The notes beneath the pieces are model-generated. The model had not been told where the DNA came from. It did not search any database and saw only the letters and a list, made by a program, of their open reading frames with translations. From positions 52,359 through 116,358 of the forward strand of contig CAVUUV010000001.1 in assembly GCA_963744905.1 (NCBI GenBank): a DNA stretch of 64,000 nt, read 5' to 3'. This DNA is from DATFFO01 sp963744905 (GTDB taxonomy: Bacteria; Actinomycetota; Acidimicrobiia; Spongiisociales; ZC4RG35). Below are positions 1 through 8,461 of the stretch, one piece after another. Position 1 is the stretch's first letter. Every line of letters begins with the position of its first letter. The position numbers and the translations under genes are program-made.

Positions 1-108
1 GCCGATGGCACGGAGTCCGGACTCGATCGGGGTCGCTTTCACTCCACCTTCGTCCTGGGACAGAACTCGGCAGGGCGGTGGGTGATCATGTCCGAATTAC
101 AGCAATGA
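1..108 (+). CDS. 3' end of an unidentified gene (partial)
   Basis: Frame 1 is open from the left edge to a TGA at 106-108, giving about 35 residues that end in a compact segment (FHSTFVLGQ, then GRWVIMSEL) looking like the last beta strands of a small alpha/beta fold. The pattern resembles the C-terminus of SnoaL/NTF2-like or DUF4440 proteins, but this is only an impression. The inverted-repeat elements begin just after the stop. The gene start lies outside the window. Confidence 0.4.
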   Translation, partial: ADGTESGLDRGRFHSTFVLGQNSAGRWVIMSELQQ

Positions 109-117
109 GGTCTTTCC

Positions 118-160
118 TTTGTCCCCCTTGCGGAGCAAGGGGGAAGGGGCCCCCGCTGCC
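118..160. repeat. Partial copy (left end) of an inverted-repeat element
   Basis: This carries the left terminal segment TTTGTCCCCC plus its internal hairpin CCCCCTTG-CGGAG-CAAGGGGG, identical to the left ends of the two full copies that follow. It stops after GGGGCCCCCGCTGC, so it is a truncated copy. Confidence 0.8.
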
Positions 161-177
161 TAGCAAACCTTCTTTCC

Positions 178-342
178 TTTGTCCCCCTTGCGTAGCAAGG
201 GGGAAGGGGCCCCCGCTGCGTAGCAGTGGGGTAGGGGGGAGGGCCCGGGTGAAGCCGAGGTGTGAGGTTCAACTCCCCCCTACCTCCCGCCTCTGCTTCG
301 CTCCGGCGGCAGGGACCTTCCCCCTGCGAGCAGGGGGACAAA
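178..342. repeat. MITE-like inverted-repeat element, full copy 1
   Basis: A 165-bp unit starts with TTTGTCCCCC and ends with GGGGGACAAA. Both ends also contain their own small hairpin (CCCCCTTG/CAAGGGGG on the left, CCCCCTG/CAGGGGG on the right), and an inner hairpin CCCCGCTGC-GTA-GCAGTGGGG is present. No coding capacity is apparent; open frames running through it are low-complexity Pro/Arg translations. The size and ends suggest a non-autonomous mobile or intergenic palindromic element. Confidence 0.75.
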
Positions 343-358
343 CCAACACCTTCTTTCC

Positions 359-522
359 TTTGTCCCCCTTGCGGAGCAAGGGGGAAGGGGCCCCCGCTGC
401 GTAGCAGTGGGGTAGGGGGAGGGCCCGGGTGAAGCCGAGGCGTGAGGTTCAACTCCCCCCTACCTCCCGTCTCCGCTCCGCTCCGGCGGCAGGGACCTTC
501 CCCCTGCGAGCAGGGGGACAAA
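359..522. repeat. MITE-like inverted-repeat element, full copy 2
   Basis: This is a second, nearly identical 164-bp copy in the same orientation as copy 1, separated from it by about 16 bp. It has the same terminal inverted repeats (TTTGTCCCCC ... GGGGGACAAA) and the same internal hairpins, with only scattered substitutions. It ends about 35 bp past the stop codon side of the converging FG-GAP protein gene and could act as that gene's terminator. Confidence 0.75.
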
Positions 523-556
523 GGGAGAAGAGAGGGCGGGCATCAGTCTCGTCTTC

Positions 557-2272
557 TCAGCCGGCGGGCGGGGTCCAGGTCCGGGGATGGTCGGCGGACC
601 GATCGAGGACCACGAACTGGTCGGCCTGTATCTTCATCCACGGTCCCATGTCACCATCGGGCCACTGCACCCTGACCCGGGCTTCTCTGGCCGATCCGAG
701 GCCGAAGTGGACCCAACCCAACTGTCCGCCTCCGTGGCCACCGCCCACGGTGACCTGGCGCTGCTGGGTCCGGTTGCCAACCCGAACCTCCATCCAGGCC
801 CCTATAGCGTCCCGGTTGGGTCGATCCTGGCTCAGCTTCAGGGACAGCCAGTGACCCATGTTCGCCGGTGCTCCGGGCGCGCCCCACCCCAGGCTGCGCC
901 ATACCTTCACCGGCTCCTCTCGGTCCACGACGATCAGGTCGAGCATGCCGTCACTGTTCAAATCGGCCAGGGCCGCTCCCCGGCTGCGGTTGAAGTCGAG
1001 GACCCCTGCACTGGTGGCTGCTTCGGTGAAGGTGCCGTCGGGATTCTGCAGCATGAGGTTGTTGGGGTCGCGGGCGGCATAGTCGGGCTGGGCCTCCACG
1101 TTTCCTTTGGTGACGAACAGGTCGACGAGCCCGTCGTTGTTGACGTCCTCGAATTCGGGATGCCAGGCGGTGGAAGGGAGATTGACGTCGCCGGCGAAAG
1201 GTCGGTGGGCGGTGGCGCCCCGCACGAAGGCGACGTCTTCGTAGTCCGGCTCCGATGGTCCGGCGGCCAGCGTCTGCAACTTGTTGTCCCCCTGGCTGGT
1301 GAGGAAGACCTCGGGCAGGCCGTCGCCCGTGAGGTCGTAGTTGGCGATGCCCATGCCCCAGATCTGCATGGTTTGCCATCCGTCGGCGGCCGTGTAGAGC
1401 CGGGGCGCCTCCCCCGGGGCGACCCGCCACATCTGCTCCTCCCCGTCGCGGTAGTAATGGCGGTCGTTGGTCATCCGCAGGTCGCCTCTGCCCGATCGAT
1501 CCCAGTCACTGAACAGGATGGACAGGGTGCAATAGCCGGGCGAGAGAGTGATGGGAGTCCCGTAGGTCCGCCCGCCCGGTCGAATCAGGTAATTGTCGGA
1601 GCACCCGTCCTGGTTTCCACCCTCGTCCAGGGCGACGTAGTTGCCGAAGGCCAGAGACGGTAGGGACGCCCCTTCTTCCCATTTGGCACTGAAGGCCACG
1701 GTCCAGTCGTTTCCGCCATCGACCGACCAGTCCTGGTTGGCCGGTTCGAAACGACAGTCGCCCAAGCCGCGCAACATGACGTTCTCACCGAAGCGGACCA
1801 CCGCCAGATCTATCAGCCCGTCCCCGTCCACGTCCAGCGGGAAGGCGCCCGTCACAGAGGTCATGTCGGTGGCGGGGTCGCTGATCTTTTCGAACCGGAG
1901 GTCTCCGCCGGTGGTGCTCTCATTGCGGTAGAGGGTGGCCGGTGCCTCACCGCCGGCCAGATAGACGTCGGGCCGCTGATCGCCATTGCAGTCGAAGACG
2001 GCGACGCCGCCACCCACGAAGAAGTCGAATCCTCCCCGATAGGAGTGATTCATCCCGGATGTCGCGGTCTCATCGACGAAATGGGGCGGGTCGAGGGCTG
2101 TGTCGGGGGTTCCCCGATCTATGAATGCCAGCGCCGCCAGAACCAGAGCCAGGGTGACCACGGCGCCGACTGCTACTCCGCCCAGGAGCCACAGGTGGCC
2201 TGCGCCTCGCTCACCACCACGGGTCCTCATCCGGCTTGCCCTCTGTCGCCGTCGTGGGAACAATGCGCCCAT
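557..2272 (-). CDS. Secreted or membrane-anchored FG-GAP/VCBS repeat protein with ASPIC/UnbV domain (CRTAC1-like)
   Basis: The 571-residue protein has a basic N-terminus, one hydrophobic segment at about residues 27-50 (signal anchor), then at least five calcium-binding FG-GAP motifs such as DVDGDGLIDLAVV, DLTGDGLPEVFLTS, DVNNDGLVDLFVT and DLNSDGMLDLIVVD. These repeats typically build a beta-propeller outside the cell. The last 90 residues match the ASPIC/UnbV domain found at the end of CRTAC1-like proteins. The ATG at 2272 is preferred, with ATG 2230 as the alternative; longer upstream frames run into the divergent oxidoreductase gene, which starts 23 bp away. The ligand is unknown. Confidence 0.85.
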   Translation of the reverse strand: MGALFPRRRQRASRMRTRGGERGAGHLWLLGGVAVGAVVTLALVLAALAFIDRGTPDTALDPPHFVDETATSGMNHSYRGGFDFFVGGGVAVFDCNGDQRPDVYLAGGEAPATLYRNESTTGGDLRFEKISDPATDMTSVTGAFPLDVDGDGLIDLAVVRFGENVMLRGLGDCRFEPANQDWSVDGGNDWTVAFSAKWEEGASLPSLAFGNYVALDEGGNQDGCSDNYLIRPGGRTYGTPITLSPGYCTLSILFSDWDRSGRGDLRMTNDRHYYRDGEEQMWRVAPGEAPRLYTAADGWQTMQIWGMGIANYDLTGDGLPEVFLTSQGDNKLQTLAAGPSEPDYEDVAFVRGATAHRPFAGDVNLPSTAWHPEFEDVNNDGLVDLFVTKGNVEAQPDYAARDPNNLMLQNPDGTFTEAATSAGVLDFNRSRGAALADLNSDGMLDLIVVDREEPVKVWRSLGWGAPGAPANMGHWLSLKLSQDRPNRDAIGAWMEVRVGNRTQQRQVTVGGGHGGGQLGWVHFGLGSAREARVRVQWPDGDMGPWMKIQADQFVVLDRSADHPRTWTPPAG

Positions 2273-2295
2273 GGTCGAAGACTGGTTGAAGATTG

Positions 2296-3297
2296 ATGTC
2301 TGATCAGGTGCAGTGGGGGATTCTGGGAACGGCCGACATCGCCGTCCGTAAGGTGATCCCGGCCATGCAGGGGTCCGCGCTGAGCCGGGTCGCCGCCATC
2401 GCCTCCCGATCGGCGCAGAGGGCGGCCGAGGTGGCACAGTCCCTCGACATCCCCCGGTCCCACGGGTCCTATGAGGAGTTGCTGGCCGATCCCGACGTCG
2501 AGGCGGTCTACATCCCTCTGCCCAACTCTCTCCACGCCCAGTGGACCCTGGCTGCGGCCGATGCCGGCAAACACGTGCTGTGCGAGAAGCCGCTGGCTCT
2601 CACGGCCGCCGAGGCCCAGACAATGATCGATGGGGCGAGGCGAGCCGGGGTGAAGCTGATGGAGGCCTTCATGTACCGGTTCCATCCGCTCTGGTCGGAA
2701 GTCCGGCGGCTGGTGGACGGAGGTGCCATTGGAGAGGTCCTGGCAATCCAGTCTTTCTTCTCCTACCGCAACATCGACCCCGAAGACATCCGCAACATCG
2801 CCGAGTACGGCGGCGGCGCTCTCTACGACATCGGTTGCTACCCCGTCAACGTGGCCCGGATGCTCTTGGGCGGAGAGCCCTCTCGAGTAATGGCGGCGAT
2901 CCGCAGGGATCCGGACTTCGGGACCGATGTCGTCACGTCGGCAATTCTGGATTTCGATGGTCGTCACGCCACCTTCACCTGTTCCACCCAGCTCGAAGAC
3001 GATCAGCGGGTGCATGTGCAGGGGACCGGAGGTCGACTCCTGGTAGAGATCCCCTTCAATATCCCTCCCGACCAACCGACGAGATTGTATCGCTTTGCCG
3101 GCGGAAGCCCGCCGGTGGCACCAGACGTGGAGACCTATGACGTGCCAGCTGCCGACCAATACACGGTCCAGGCCGACGCCTTCTCCCGAGCCATCATCGA
3201 CGATGCCCCCGTGCCGACCCCGCCCGAGGACGCGGTGGCGAACCTCAAGGTGCTCGAGAGGGTTTTCGCTTCTGCTGCTTCGGTCGAACGCGGGTAG
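2296..3297 (+). CDS. Gfo/Idh/MocA family NAD(P)-dependent oxidoreductase
   Basis: The 333-residue protein opens with the Rossmann motif WGILGTADIA (residues 6-15) and carries the family signature CEKPLALT near residue 95, where the Lys takes part in catalysis. The C-terminal half is the expected alpha/beta GFO domain. The ATG at 2296 is preferred over a TTG directly before it. It sits beside the xylose locus, and some members of this family oxidise D-xylose or other sugars, so a pentose or sugar dehydrogenase role is plausible but inferred from context only. Confidence 0.88.
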   Translation: MSDQVQWGILGTADIAVRKVIPAMQGSALSRVAAIASRSAQRAAEVAQSLDIPRSHGSYEELLADPDVEAVYIPLPNSLHAQWTLAAADAGKHVLCEKPLALTAAEAQTMIDGARRAGVKLMEAFMYRFHPLWSEVRRLVDGGAIGEVLAIQSFFSYRNIDPEDIRNIAEYGGGALYDIGCYPVNVARMLLGGEPSRVMAAIRRDPDFGTDVVTSAILDFDGRHATFTCSTQLEDDQRVHVQGTGGRLLVEIPFNIPPDQPTRLYRFAGGSPPVAPDVETYDVPAADQYTVQADAFSRAIIDDAPVPTPPEDAVANLKVLERVFASAASVERG

Positions 3298-3319
3298 GGG
3301 TTGGCGGCCTCTCACTCGC

Positions 3320-4576
3320 TCAGGTGCCACGCTCGCCATCGGCCAAGACCCTGACGTTCCGGCCCGCCGTGCCGGCCGGGTCGGCGATCACGCCCGCCAG
3401 TGCCATCTCGGCTGCTCCCATCAGAGGCGCATCGATGCCCAGATCGCTCGATACGATCTGAGTCCCTGACCGGGGAGCATCGAGGGCGCTCATGCTGACT
3501 CCGTTCGCCATCGGCTCGTCGAGATACTCGAACAACCTCTGGTACAGCCCTCCCAGCACGACCAGCTCGGAGTTGACGATGTTGATCAGGTTGCCGATGC
3601 CGATGCCCAGCCAGCGGCCGATATCTGCCAGGGCGGTCAGGGTTCTCTCATCGCCGGAGCCGGCTCTGGCCAGGACGATGTCCACGATGCCCGGCGCACC
3701 GGGTTCGGTTCTGATCCCGGCCTTTCGGGCCAGCGCCGCCTCGCCGGCCTCGGTCTCCCAGCAGCCCACGTGCCCGCAGCGGCACTTGTGACCGTCGGGG
3801 TTTATCAGCATGTGACCCACCTCGCCCGCGTATCCGATCGAGCCCAGCATGGGCCTGTGGTCAGAGATGAGGCCGGCACCGATTCCCGCCTCTCCCGAGA
3901 GATAGATGAGATGGCCGACACCCCGCCCCGCTCCCCGACGAAATTCGGCCAGTGCCCCCAGGTCGGCTTCGTTGGCCACCATTACCGGGTCGGCCAGTCG
4001 GAGCTCTCGCCCCAGCATCTCTCCCAGGGGAACGTCCCGCCACCCCAGGTTGGGGGCGAGATGGACGAAACCGTCCGAGCGCCGGGTGATGCCGACCACC
4101 CCTGCCGCCACCCGGGCCAGGGTGTGCCCGGGAGGAAGGGCGGCGACAAGCGGCTCGGCCAGCTTCGCTACGTCCTGGGTGGTTTGCTCGGGGGAGAAGC
4201 GGCCCCTGGGGCGAGCCACGCGCAACTGGTTGTACGTGTGCCCGCCGAGGCCGACCGTGGCCACGGCGATGGAGTCCACACTGAGCTCTATCGCCAGTAC
4301 GGCGGCCCCCTCCGGTCTGACACTGACCAACGGCGACCGACGACCGGGGCCGGGCATAGCCACTCCCGGGCCCTCCACCACCAGACCCAACAGCGTCAGC
4401 TCCGATACCAGGTCGGCCACGGTCGACCGGTTCAGTCCGGTGGTGGTGGTCAGCGCAGAACGAGAGGAGGGACCGTCCAGATGAAGCCGCTCGAGGATGG
4501 TCGAGAGATTGTGCCGGCGCAACTCCTCGGTGGCAACCCCTCGTTTGCGGGTTTGCCTGGTTCCGGTGCGGTCCAA
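3320..4576 (-). CDS. ROK-family transcriptional regulator, probable xylose repressor
   Basis: The 418-residue protein has an N-terminal winged helix-turn-helix (about 17-80, with the ROK-regulator segment STILERLHLDG and then TGLNRSTVADLVSEL). It is followed by the ROK sugar-kinase-like fold with the zinc site CRCGHVGCWE. The start is TTG 4576: the translated N-terminus MDRTGTRQ fits the family and no ATG is nearby. It is divergent from the xylF operon across 315 bp containing two pairs of tandem repeats that are candidate operators. Family precedent (XylR/NagC) makes it a sugar-released repressor; xylose as effector is inferred from its neighbours. Confidence 0.9.
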   Translation of the reverse strand: MDRTGTRQTRKRGVATEELRRHNLSTILERLHLDGPSSRSALTTTTGLNRSTVADLVSELTLLGLVVEGPGVAMPGPGRRSPLVSVRPEGAAVLAIELSVDSIAVATVGLGGHTYNQLRVARPRGRFSPEQTTQDVAKLAEPLVAALPPGHTLARVAAGVVGITRRSDGFVHLAPNLGWRDVPLGEMLGRELRLADPVMVANEADLGALAEFRRGAGRGVGHLIYLSGEAGIGAGLISDHRPMLGSIGYAGEVGHMLINPDGHKCRCGHVGCWETEAGEAALARKAGIRTEPGAPGIVDIVLARAGSGDERTLTALADIGRWLGIGIGNLINIVNSELVVLGGLYQRLFEYLDEPMANGVSMSALDAPRSGTQIVSSDLGIDAPLMGAAEMALAGVIADPAGTAGRNVRVLADGERGT

Positions 4577-4607
4577 GGTGGTCAGAGCCTTTTTGTTGGG
4601 GACGCCA

Positions 4608-4613
4608 CTATAT
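4608..4613 (-). promoter_or_regulatory. Candidate -10 element of the ROK regulator gene
   Basis: On the minus strand this reads TATAGT, which would give a leader of about 25 nt before the TTG start at 4576. No good -35 box is visible 17 bp upstream (TTTCCC), so the promoter may depend on an activator or be weak. Confidence 0.35.
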
Positions 4614-4652
4614 ATCCGGCTTCGGTGCGCGGGAAAGGCCCGCCCGGCGTCT

Positions 4653-4684
4653 GTCTCTGCTATCTGGTGTCTCTGCTATCTGGC
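4653..4684. repeat. Tandem 16-bp repeat pair A (candidate operator)
   Basis: GTCTCTGCTATCTGG(T/C) occurs twice head-to-tail with a 16-bp period (4653-4668 and 4669-4684); only the last base differs. It lies midway between the divergent ROK gene and xylF. Together with repeat pair B it is a candidate binding region for the ROK regulator or another sugar-responsive factor. Confidence 0.6.
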
Positions 4685-4700
4685 GTGAGTGCGTGATTCG

Positions 4701-4734
4701 TTGCGAGGTCCAACATATTGCGAGGTCCACCATA
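4701..4734. repeat. Tandem 17-bp repeat pair B (candidate operator over the xyl promoter)
   Basis: TTGCGAGGTCCA(A/C)CATA occurs twice in a row (4701-4717 and 4718-4734) with one mismatch. The second copy begins with the proposed -35 hexamer of the xylF operon, so a protein bound here would block RNA polymerase. That arrangement is expected of a repressor operator. Confidence 0.6.
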
Positions 4735-4747
4735 TGACGTGTATGCT
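4718..4747 (+). promoter_or_regulatory. Candidate promoter of the xylFHG operon
   Basis: A -35 hexamer TTGCGA (4718-4723) and a -10 hexamer TATGCT (4742-4747) are separated by 18 bp. Initiation near 4755 would leave a leader of about 135 nt before xylF. Confidence 0.5.
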
Positions 4748-4891
4748 CGTGACGAGTCGGAACCGTCTCCCGGGACGGTGGCACCAGGAGTGCCCCGGCG
4801 AATAATCGAGGTGGCGGTTGCATACCCATCCTCGAGACCATTGAAAAGGAAGCTCTTACCAGTCGGGACGAGCCAGTTTGAGGAGGAACCA

Positions 4892-6099
4892 TTGCGTAAA
4901 ACAATGAGACTATGGGCATTGATGGGCGTGATCGCCCTGGTGCTCGCCGCGTGTGGGGGCGGAGGAACCGAGACCACCACTACCGCCGGCGGTGGTGGCA
5001 CGACTGCCACCACGGCCATGACCGAAACGACGGCCATGACCGAAACGACGGCCATGACCGAAACCACCGCTGGTGGCGGCGGCGAAGGCCTTACCGTCGG
5101 TGTGTCCTGGAACAACTACAACGAGGAGCGGTGGGCCAAGGCCGACGAGCCGGCGATCAAGAAGGCACTCGAGGCCGCCGGCGCCACCTACATCTCTTCT
5201 GATGCCGGCTCCTCGGCCGACAAGCAGCTCAACGACGTTGCCAACCTGATCACCCAGGGGGCCGATGCGCTCATCATCCTGGCCCAGGACGGCACCGCCA
5301 TCAAGCCTGCGGTTCAAGATGCCCTCAGCCAGGGGATTCCGGTCATCGCCTATGACCGCCTGATCGAGGACCCGGGAGCCTTCTATCTCACCTTCGACAA
5401 CACCGAGGTGGGTCGGATGGAGGCCCAGGCGATGTTCGAGAAGGTGCCGACCGGGAACTACATCATCATCAAGGGCAACCAGGCCGATGCCAACTCGGAT
5501 TTCCTGCGGCACGGGATACGAGGACGTGATCGGCGATGCGGTTGCCTCGGGCGACATCAACATCGTCGGTGAGACCTACACGGACAACTGGGATACCGGC
5601 CAAGGCCCAGACCGAGACGGAGCAGTTCCTCACTGAGGACAATAACGACGTCCAGGCGGTGCTGTCGGAGAACGACGGCATGGCTAGCGGCGTGGTTGCG
5701 GCTCTGCAGGCCCAGGGCCTGGCGGGCCAGGTGCCCGTCTCGGGTCAGGACGGCGATGCCGCCGCTTTGAACCGGGTAGCGCTCGGCACCCAGACCGTGT
5801 CGGTGTGGAAGAACGCCTACGCCTTGGGCGAAGCGGCCGGCAACATCGCCGTGCAGCTGGCCCAGGGAACCGCTTTGGCGGATTTCACGGCGCCTTCCGA
5901 TCTGGGCGACTCGGCTCCGGCCGCCGGCAACAGCGCTCAGATGTTCACCACGCCGGGTGGAGTGGATGTGTACTCCATCATCCTGACCCCGATTCCCATC
6001 ACCCAGGACAACCTCAACGTCGTCATCGACGCCGGGTGGATCACCCAGGATCAGGTGTGCCAGGGTGTTCCGGCCGGGACGGTCGACGTCTGCGGATGA
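4892..6099 (+). CDS. xylF: D-xylose-type ABC transporter substrate-binding lipoprotein (two single-base frameshifts)
   Basis: A periplasmic-binding-protein-like lipoprotein of about 401 residues after correction. The start is TTG 4892, with AGGAGG five bases upstream. A signal peptide ends in the lipobox LAAC, followed by a Gly/Thr-rich linker with three MTETTA repeats and then the sugar-binding fold of the XylF/RbsB type (ITQGADALIILAQDG; VIAYDRLI). The frame is lost twice: an extra base near 5505-5514 and another near 5590. Correcting both gives a continuous domain (middle frame GYEDVIGDAVASGDINIVGE). It is the first gene of the import operon. The frameshifts are probably sequence errors, because both flanks remain fully conserved. 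Confidence 0.85.
5018..5071 (+). repeat. 18-bp minisatellite (three units) inside the xylF linker
   Basis: The unit ATGACCGAAACGACGGCC is repeated three times at 5018-5035, 5036-5053 and 5054-5071; the last copy carries three substitutions. It encodes the hexapeptide MTETTA in the flexible linker between the lipid anchor and the binding domain. Unit number can change without breaking the frame. Confidence 0.85.
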
Positions 6100-6207
6100 T
6101 CGAATGAACGCCATCGAGTAGCTCGGAGTGAGTAGCTCCATGGCAGGTATGCGTCGCGCCCCCAACGTTGGGGGCGCGACGTGTATTGTGACCGACCGGA
6201 GGTTGGT

Positions 6208-7535
6208 ATGAGCGTGGCTGAGAAGAGGGCAGCCGAAACCCCCGAGCAGGTAGAGGGCACCACCACACCGGAGTGGCCCGGGCTCGCTTCCTGCGTGCCC
6301 TGGAGATCGACACCCGGATGATGGGCATGATCGTGGCCCTGATCGTCATCTGGATCGGGTTCCAGATCATGTCCGGCGGCTCGTTCCTCACCCCGCGCAA
6401 CCTGTGGAACCTTTCGGTCCAGTTCGCTACCTTCGCCATCATGGCCACGGGGATGGTGCTGGTCATCGTCTCTCGCAACATCGACCTCTCTGTGGGATCG
6501 ATGCTCGGCTTCCTGGGAATGTTCATGGCCCTGATGCAGGCGCAATGGCTGCCCGGCGTGATCGGGTTCGACAGCCCCTTCACCTGGATAATTGCCCTGG
6601 TGGCGGGAATCATTCTCGGAGCGCTGGTGGGGGGATTGCAGGGGGTGATCGTGGCCTACGTCGAGGTGCCCTCGTTCATCGTCACCCTGGGGGGTTACCT
6701 GGTCTGGCGGGGCGCGGCCTGGGCTCTGGCCAGCGGCCAGACCATCGCTCCCATGGACACCACCTTCCAGGTGCTGGGTGGCGGGGCCCGCGGGGCCATC
6801 GGCGGCACCTGGAGCTGGATCTTTGGCGGCGTCGCCGCGGCGGCGATCGTCTATCTGCTCTACAGCCGGCGCAAGACGAGGCGGAGCTACGGATTCCGGG
6901 TGCGGCCGCTGTGGGCCGAGGTCCTGTTGGGCGTGGTCGGCGTCGGCGTGGTCCTCACCGCGGTGTGGTTCCTCAACCGTTACTACATGCCGATCAACAT
7001 CGCCCGCCAGTACGCAGAGGCTCATGGCCTGACCTGGCCGGAGGGCGGTTTGAACATACCTCTCGGCCTGGCCAGCCCGGTCCTCATCACCATCGGCGTG
7101 GCGCTCATCATGACCTACATCACCACCCGCCGCCGCTTCGGCCGTTACGTGTTCGCCATCGGCGGCAACCCGGAAGCAGCTCAGTTGGGCGGCATCAAGA
7201 CCGGCTGGACCATCGTCAGGACCTTCATGGTCATGGGGATCCTGGTGGCGGTCGCCTCTGCGGTTCAGATCGCCCGTCTCAACGCCGCTACCAGCGGCCT
7301 CGGAACGCTGTACGAGTTGTACGTGATCGCGGCGGCAGTCATCGGTGGCACCTCGCTCCTGGGTGGGGTGGGCAAGATCTCGGGTGCGGTGCTGGGCGCG
7401 CTGGTGATTCAATCACTGCAATCGGGCATGGTGCTGATGGGGGTGGATGCGCCCCTCCAGCAGATCGTGATCGGAATCGTCCTGGTCATCGCCGTGGCCG
7501 TCAACACGATCTATTTACGGAGAGGCAGGGAGTGA
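6208..7535 (+). CDS. xylH: Xylose-type ABC transporter permease (one single-base frameshift near the N-terminus)
   Basis: An inner-membrane permease of about 442 residues after correction, with at least eight hydrophobic segments and the sugar-permease signature region GTSLLGGVGKISGAVLGALV near the C-terminus. The start ATG 6208 has GGAGG five bases upstream. That frame runs only to about 6270, where one missing base (probably a G in TGGCCC) moves the reading into the frame that encodes FLRALEIDTRMMGMI. A GTG at 6273 could start the second frame, but it has no ribosome binding site. It partners with XylF and XylG. Confidence 0.88.
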
Positions 7536-8350
7536 GCGAAGAGATGACAGACCGACCCACCGACCAGCCGGCAGCCCAACAGGCCCTGGTCGAGATGAAG
7601 CACATGAAGGTCAGCTTCGGTGGGGTCCACGCCGTGGACGACATGGAGTTCGACCTCTATCCGGGCGAGATCCACGGCCTGGTGGGTGGCAACGGCGCCG
7701 GCAAGTCGACCCTGATCAAGACCCTGTCGGGCGCTCAGAAACCCGACTCGGGTCAGATCATCGTCGACGGCAAGCCGGTGACCATCGATTCGCCGATCAC
7801 TGCCAAGAACCTGGGCATCGAGACCATCTACCAGACCCTGGCCCTGGCCGACAACATCGACGCTCCCGGCAACATGTTCCTCGGTCGGGAACTGACGACC
7901 CCGACCGGCAACCTGAACGACTCGGCCATGGAGAACGAGGCCCGAACGGTCATGGCTCGCCTCAATCCCAAGTTCGAGAACTTCAAGTCGCCGGTCGAAT
8001 CGCTTTCCGGTGGCCAGCGCCAGTCGGTGGCCATCGCCCGGGCCGTCTACTTCAACGCCCGCATCCTGATCATGGACGAGCCCACCGCCGCCCTGGGGCC
8101 GGCGGAGACCGAACAGGTGCGGGAGCTGATCCGCCAGCTCAAGCAAGAGGGGATCGGGATCATCCTCATCAGCCACGACATCCACGACGTCTTCGACCTG
8201 GCCGACCGGATCACCGTCATGCTGCAAGGCAAGCTGGTCGGGACCGTCAACAAGGGCGACGTGACGATGGACGAGGTGCTGGCCATGATCATCGCCGGCA
8301 AGAGGCCGGGCGAAGTCACCGAATCCGACCTGGCCGATCTGCACCGTTGA
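7532..8350 (+). CDS. xylG: Sugar ABC transporter ATP-binding protein, single-domain
   Basis: A 272-residue ATPase with Walker A GGNGAGKST (about 52-60), signature LSGGQRQ, Walker B ILIMDEPT and the switch histidine in ILISHD. GTG 7532 overlaps the permease stop (GTGA); ATG 7544 is an alternative. Classical XylG/RbsA proteins have two fused ABC domains and about 500 residues. This one has only one, as in FrcA-type systems, so it probably works as a homodimer that energises XylH. Confidence 0.92.
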   Translation: MSEEMTDRPTDQPAAQQALVEMKHMKVSFGGVHAVDDMEFDLYPGEIHGLVGGNGAGKSTLIKTLSGAQKPDSGQIIVDGKPVTIDSPITAKNLGIETIYQTLALADNIDAPGNMFLGRELTTPTGNLNDSAMENEARTVMARLNPKFENFKSPVESLSGGQRQSVAIARAVYFNARILIMDEPTAALGPAETEQVRELIRQLKQEGIGIILISHDIHDVFDLADRITVMLQGKLVGTVNKGDVTMDEVLAMIIAGKRPGEVTESDLADLHR

Positions 8351-8461
8351 TGGCGGTGCGCGGCGGGGCGCATCGAAGGATCTAGTTGGGGATTGTCGAG
8401 CGGACTACCACCATGGGTCCTGTCCTCGATATTCGGCGAGTGACCTTTGAAGGAGGCAGAT

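Noticed and set aside
112..525. Regularly repeated units that could be taken for a CRISPR array
   Set aside because: The units are about 165 bp long with terminal inverted repeats and no unique short spacers; no cas genes are near.
587..1663. Long open frame on the plus strand inside the FG-GAP protein gene
   Set aside because: It is antisense to a gene with clear FG-GAP motifs, and its translation shows only composition bias of high-GC DNA.
2227..3339. Long minus-strand open frame opposite the Gfo/Idh/MocA gene
   Set aside because: No family pattern; the plus strand has the full Rossmann and CEKP signatures.
6404..7531. Long plus-strand open frame overlapping the permease and joined to xylG
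   Set aside because: Its translation is Arg/Gly/His-rich without membrane helices, whereas the other frame gives a typical permease. XylG starts at 7532.
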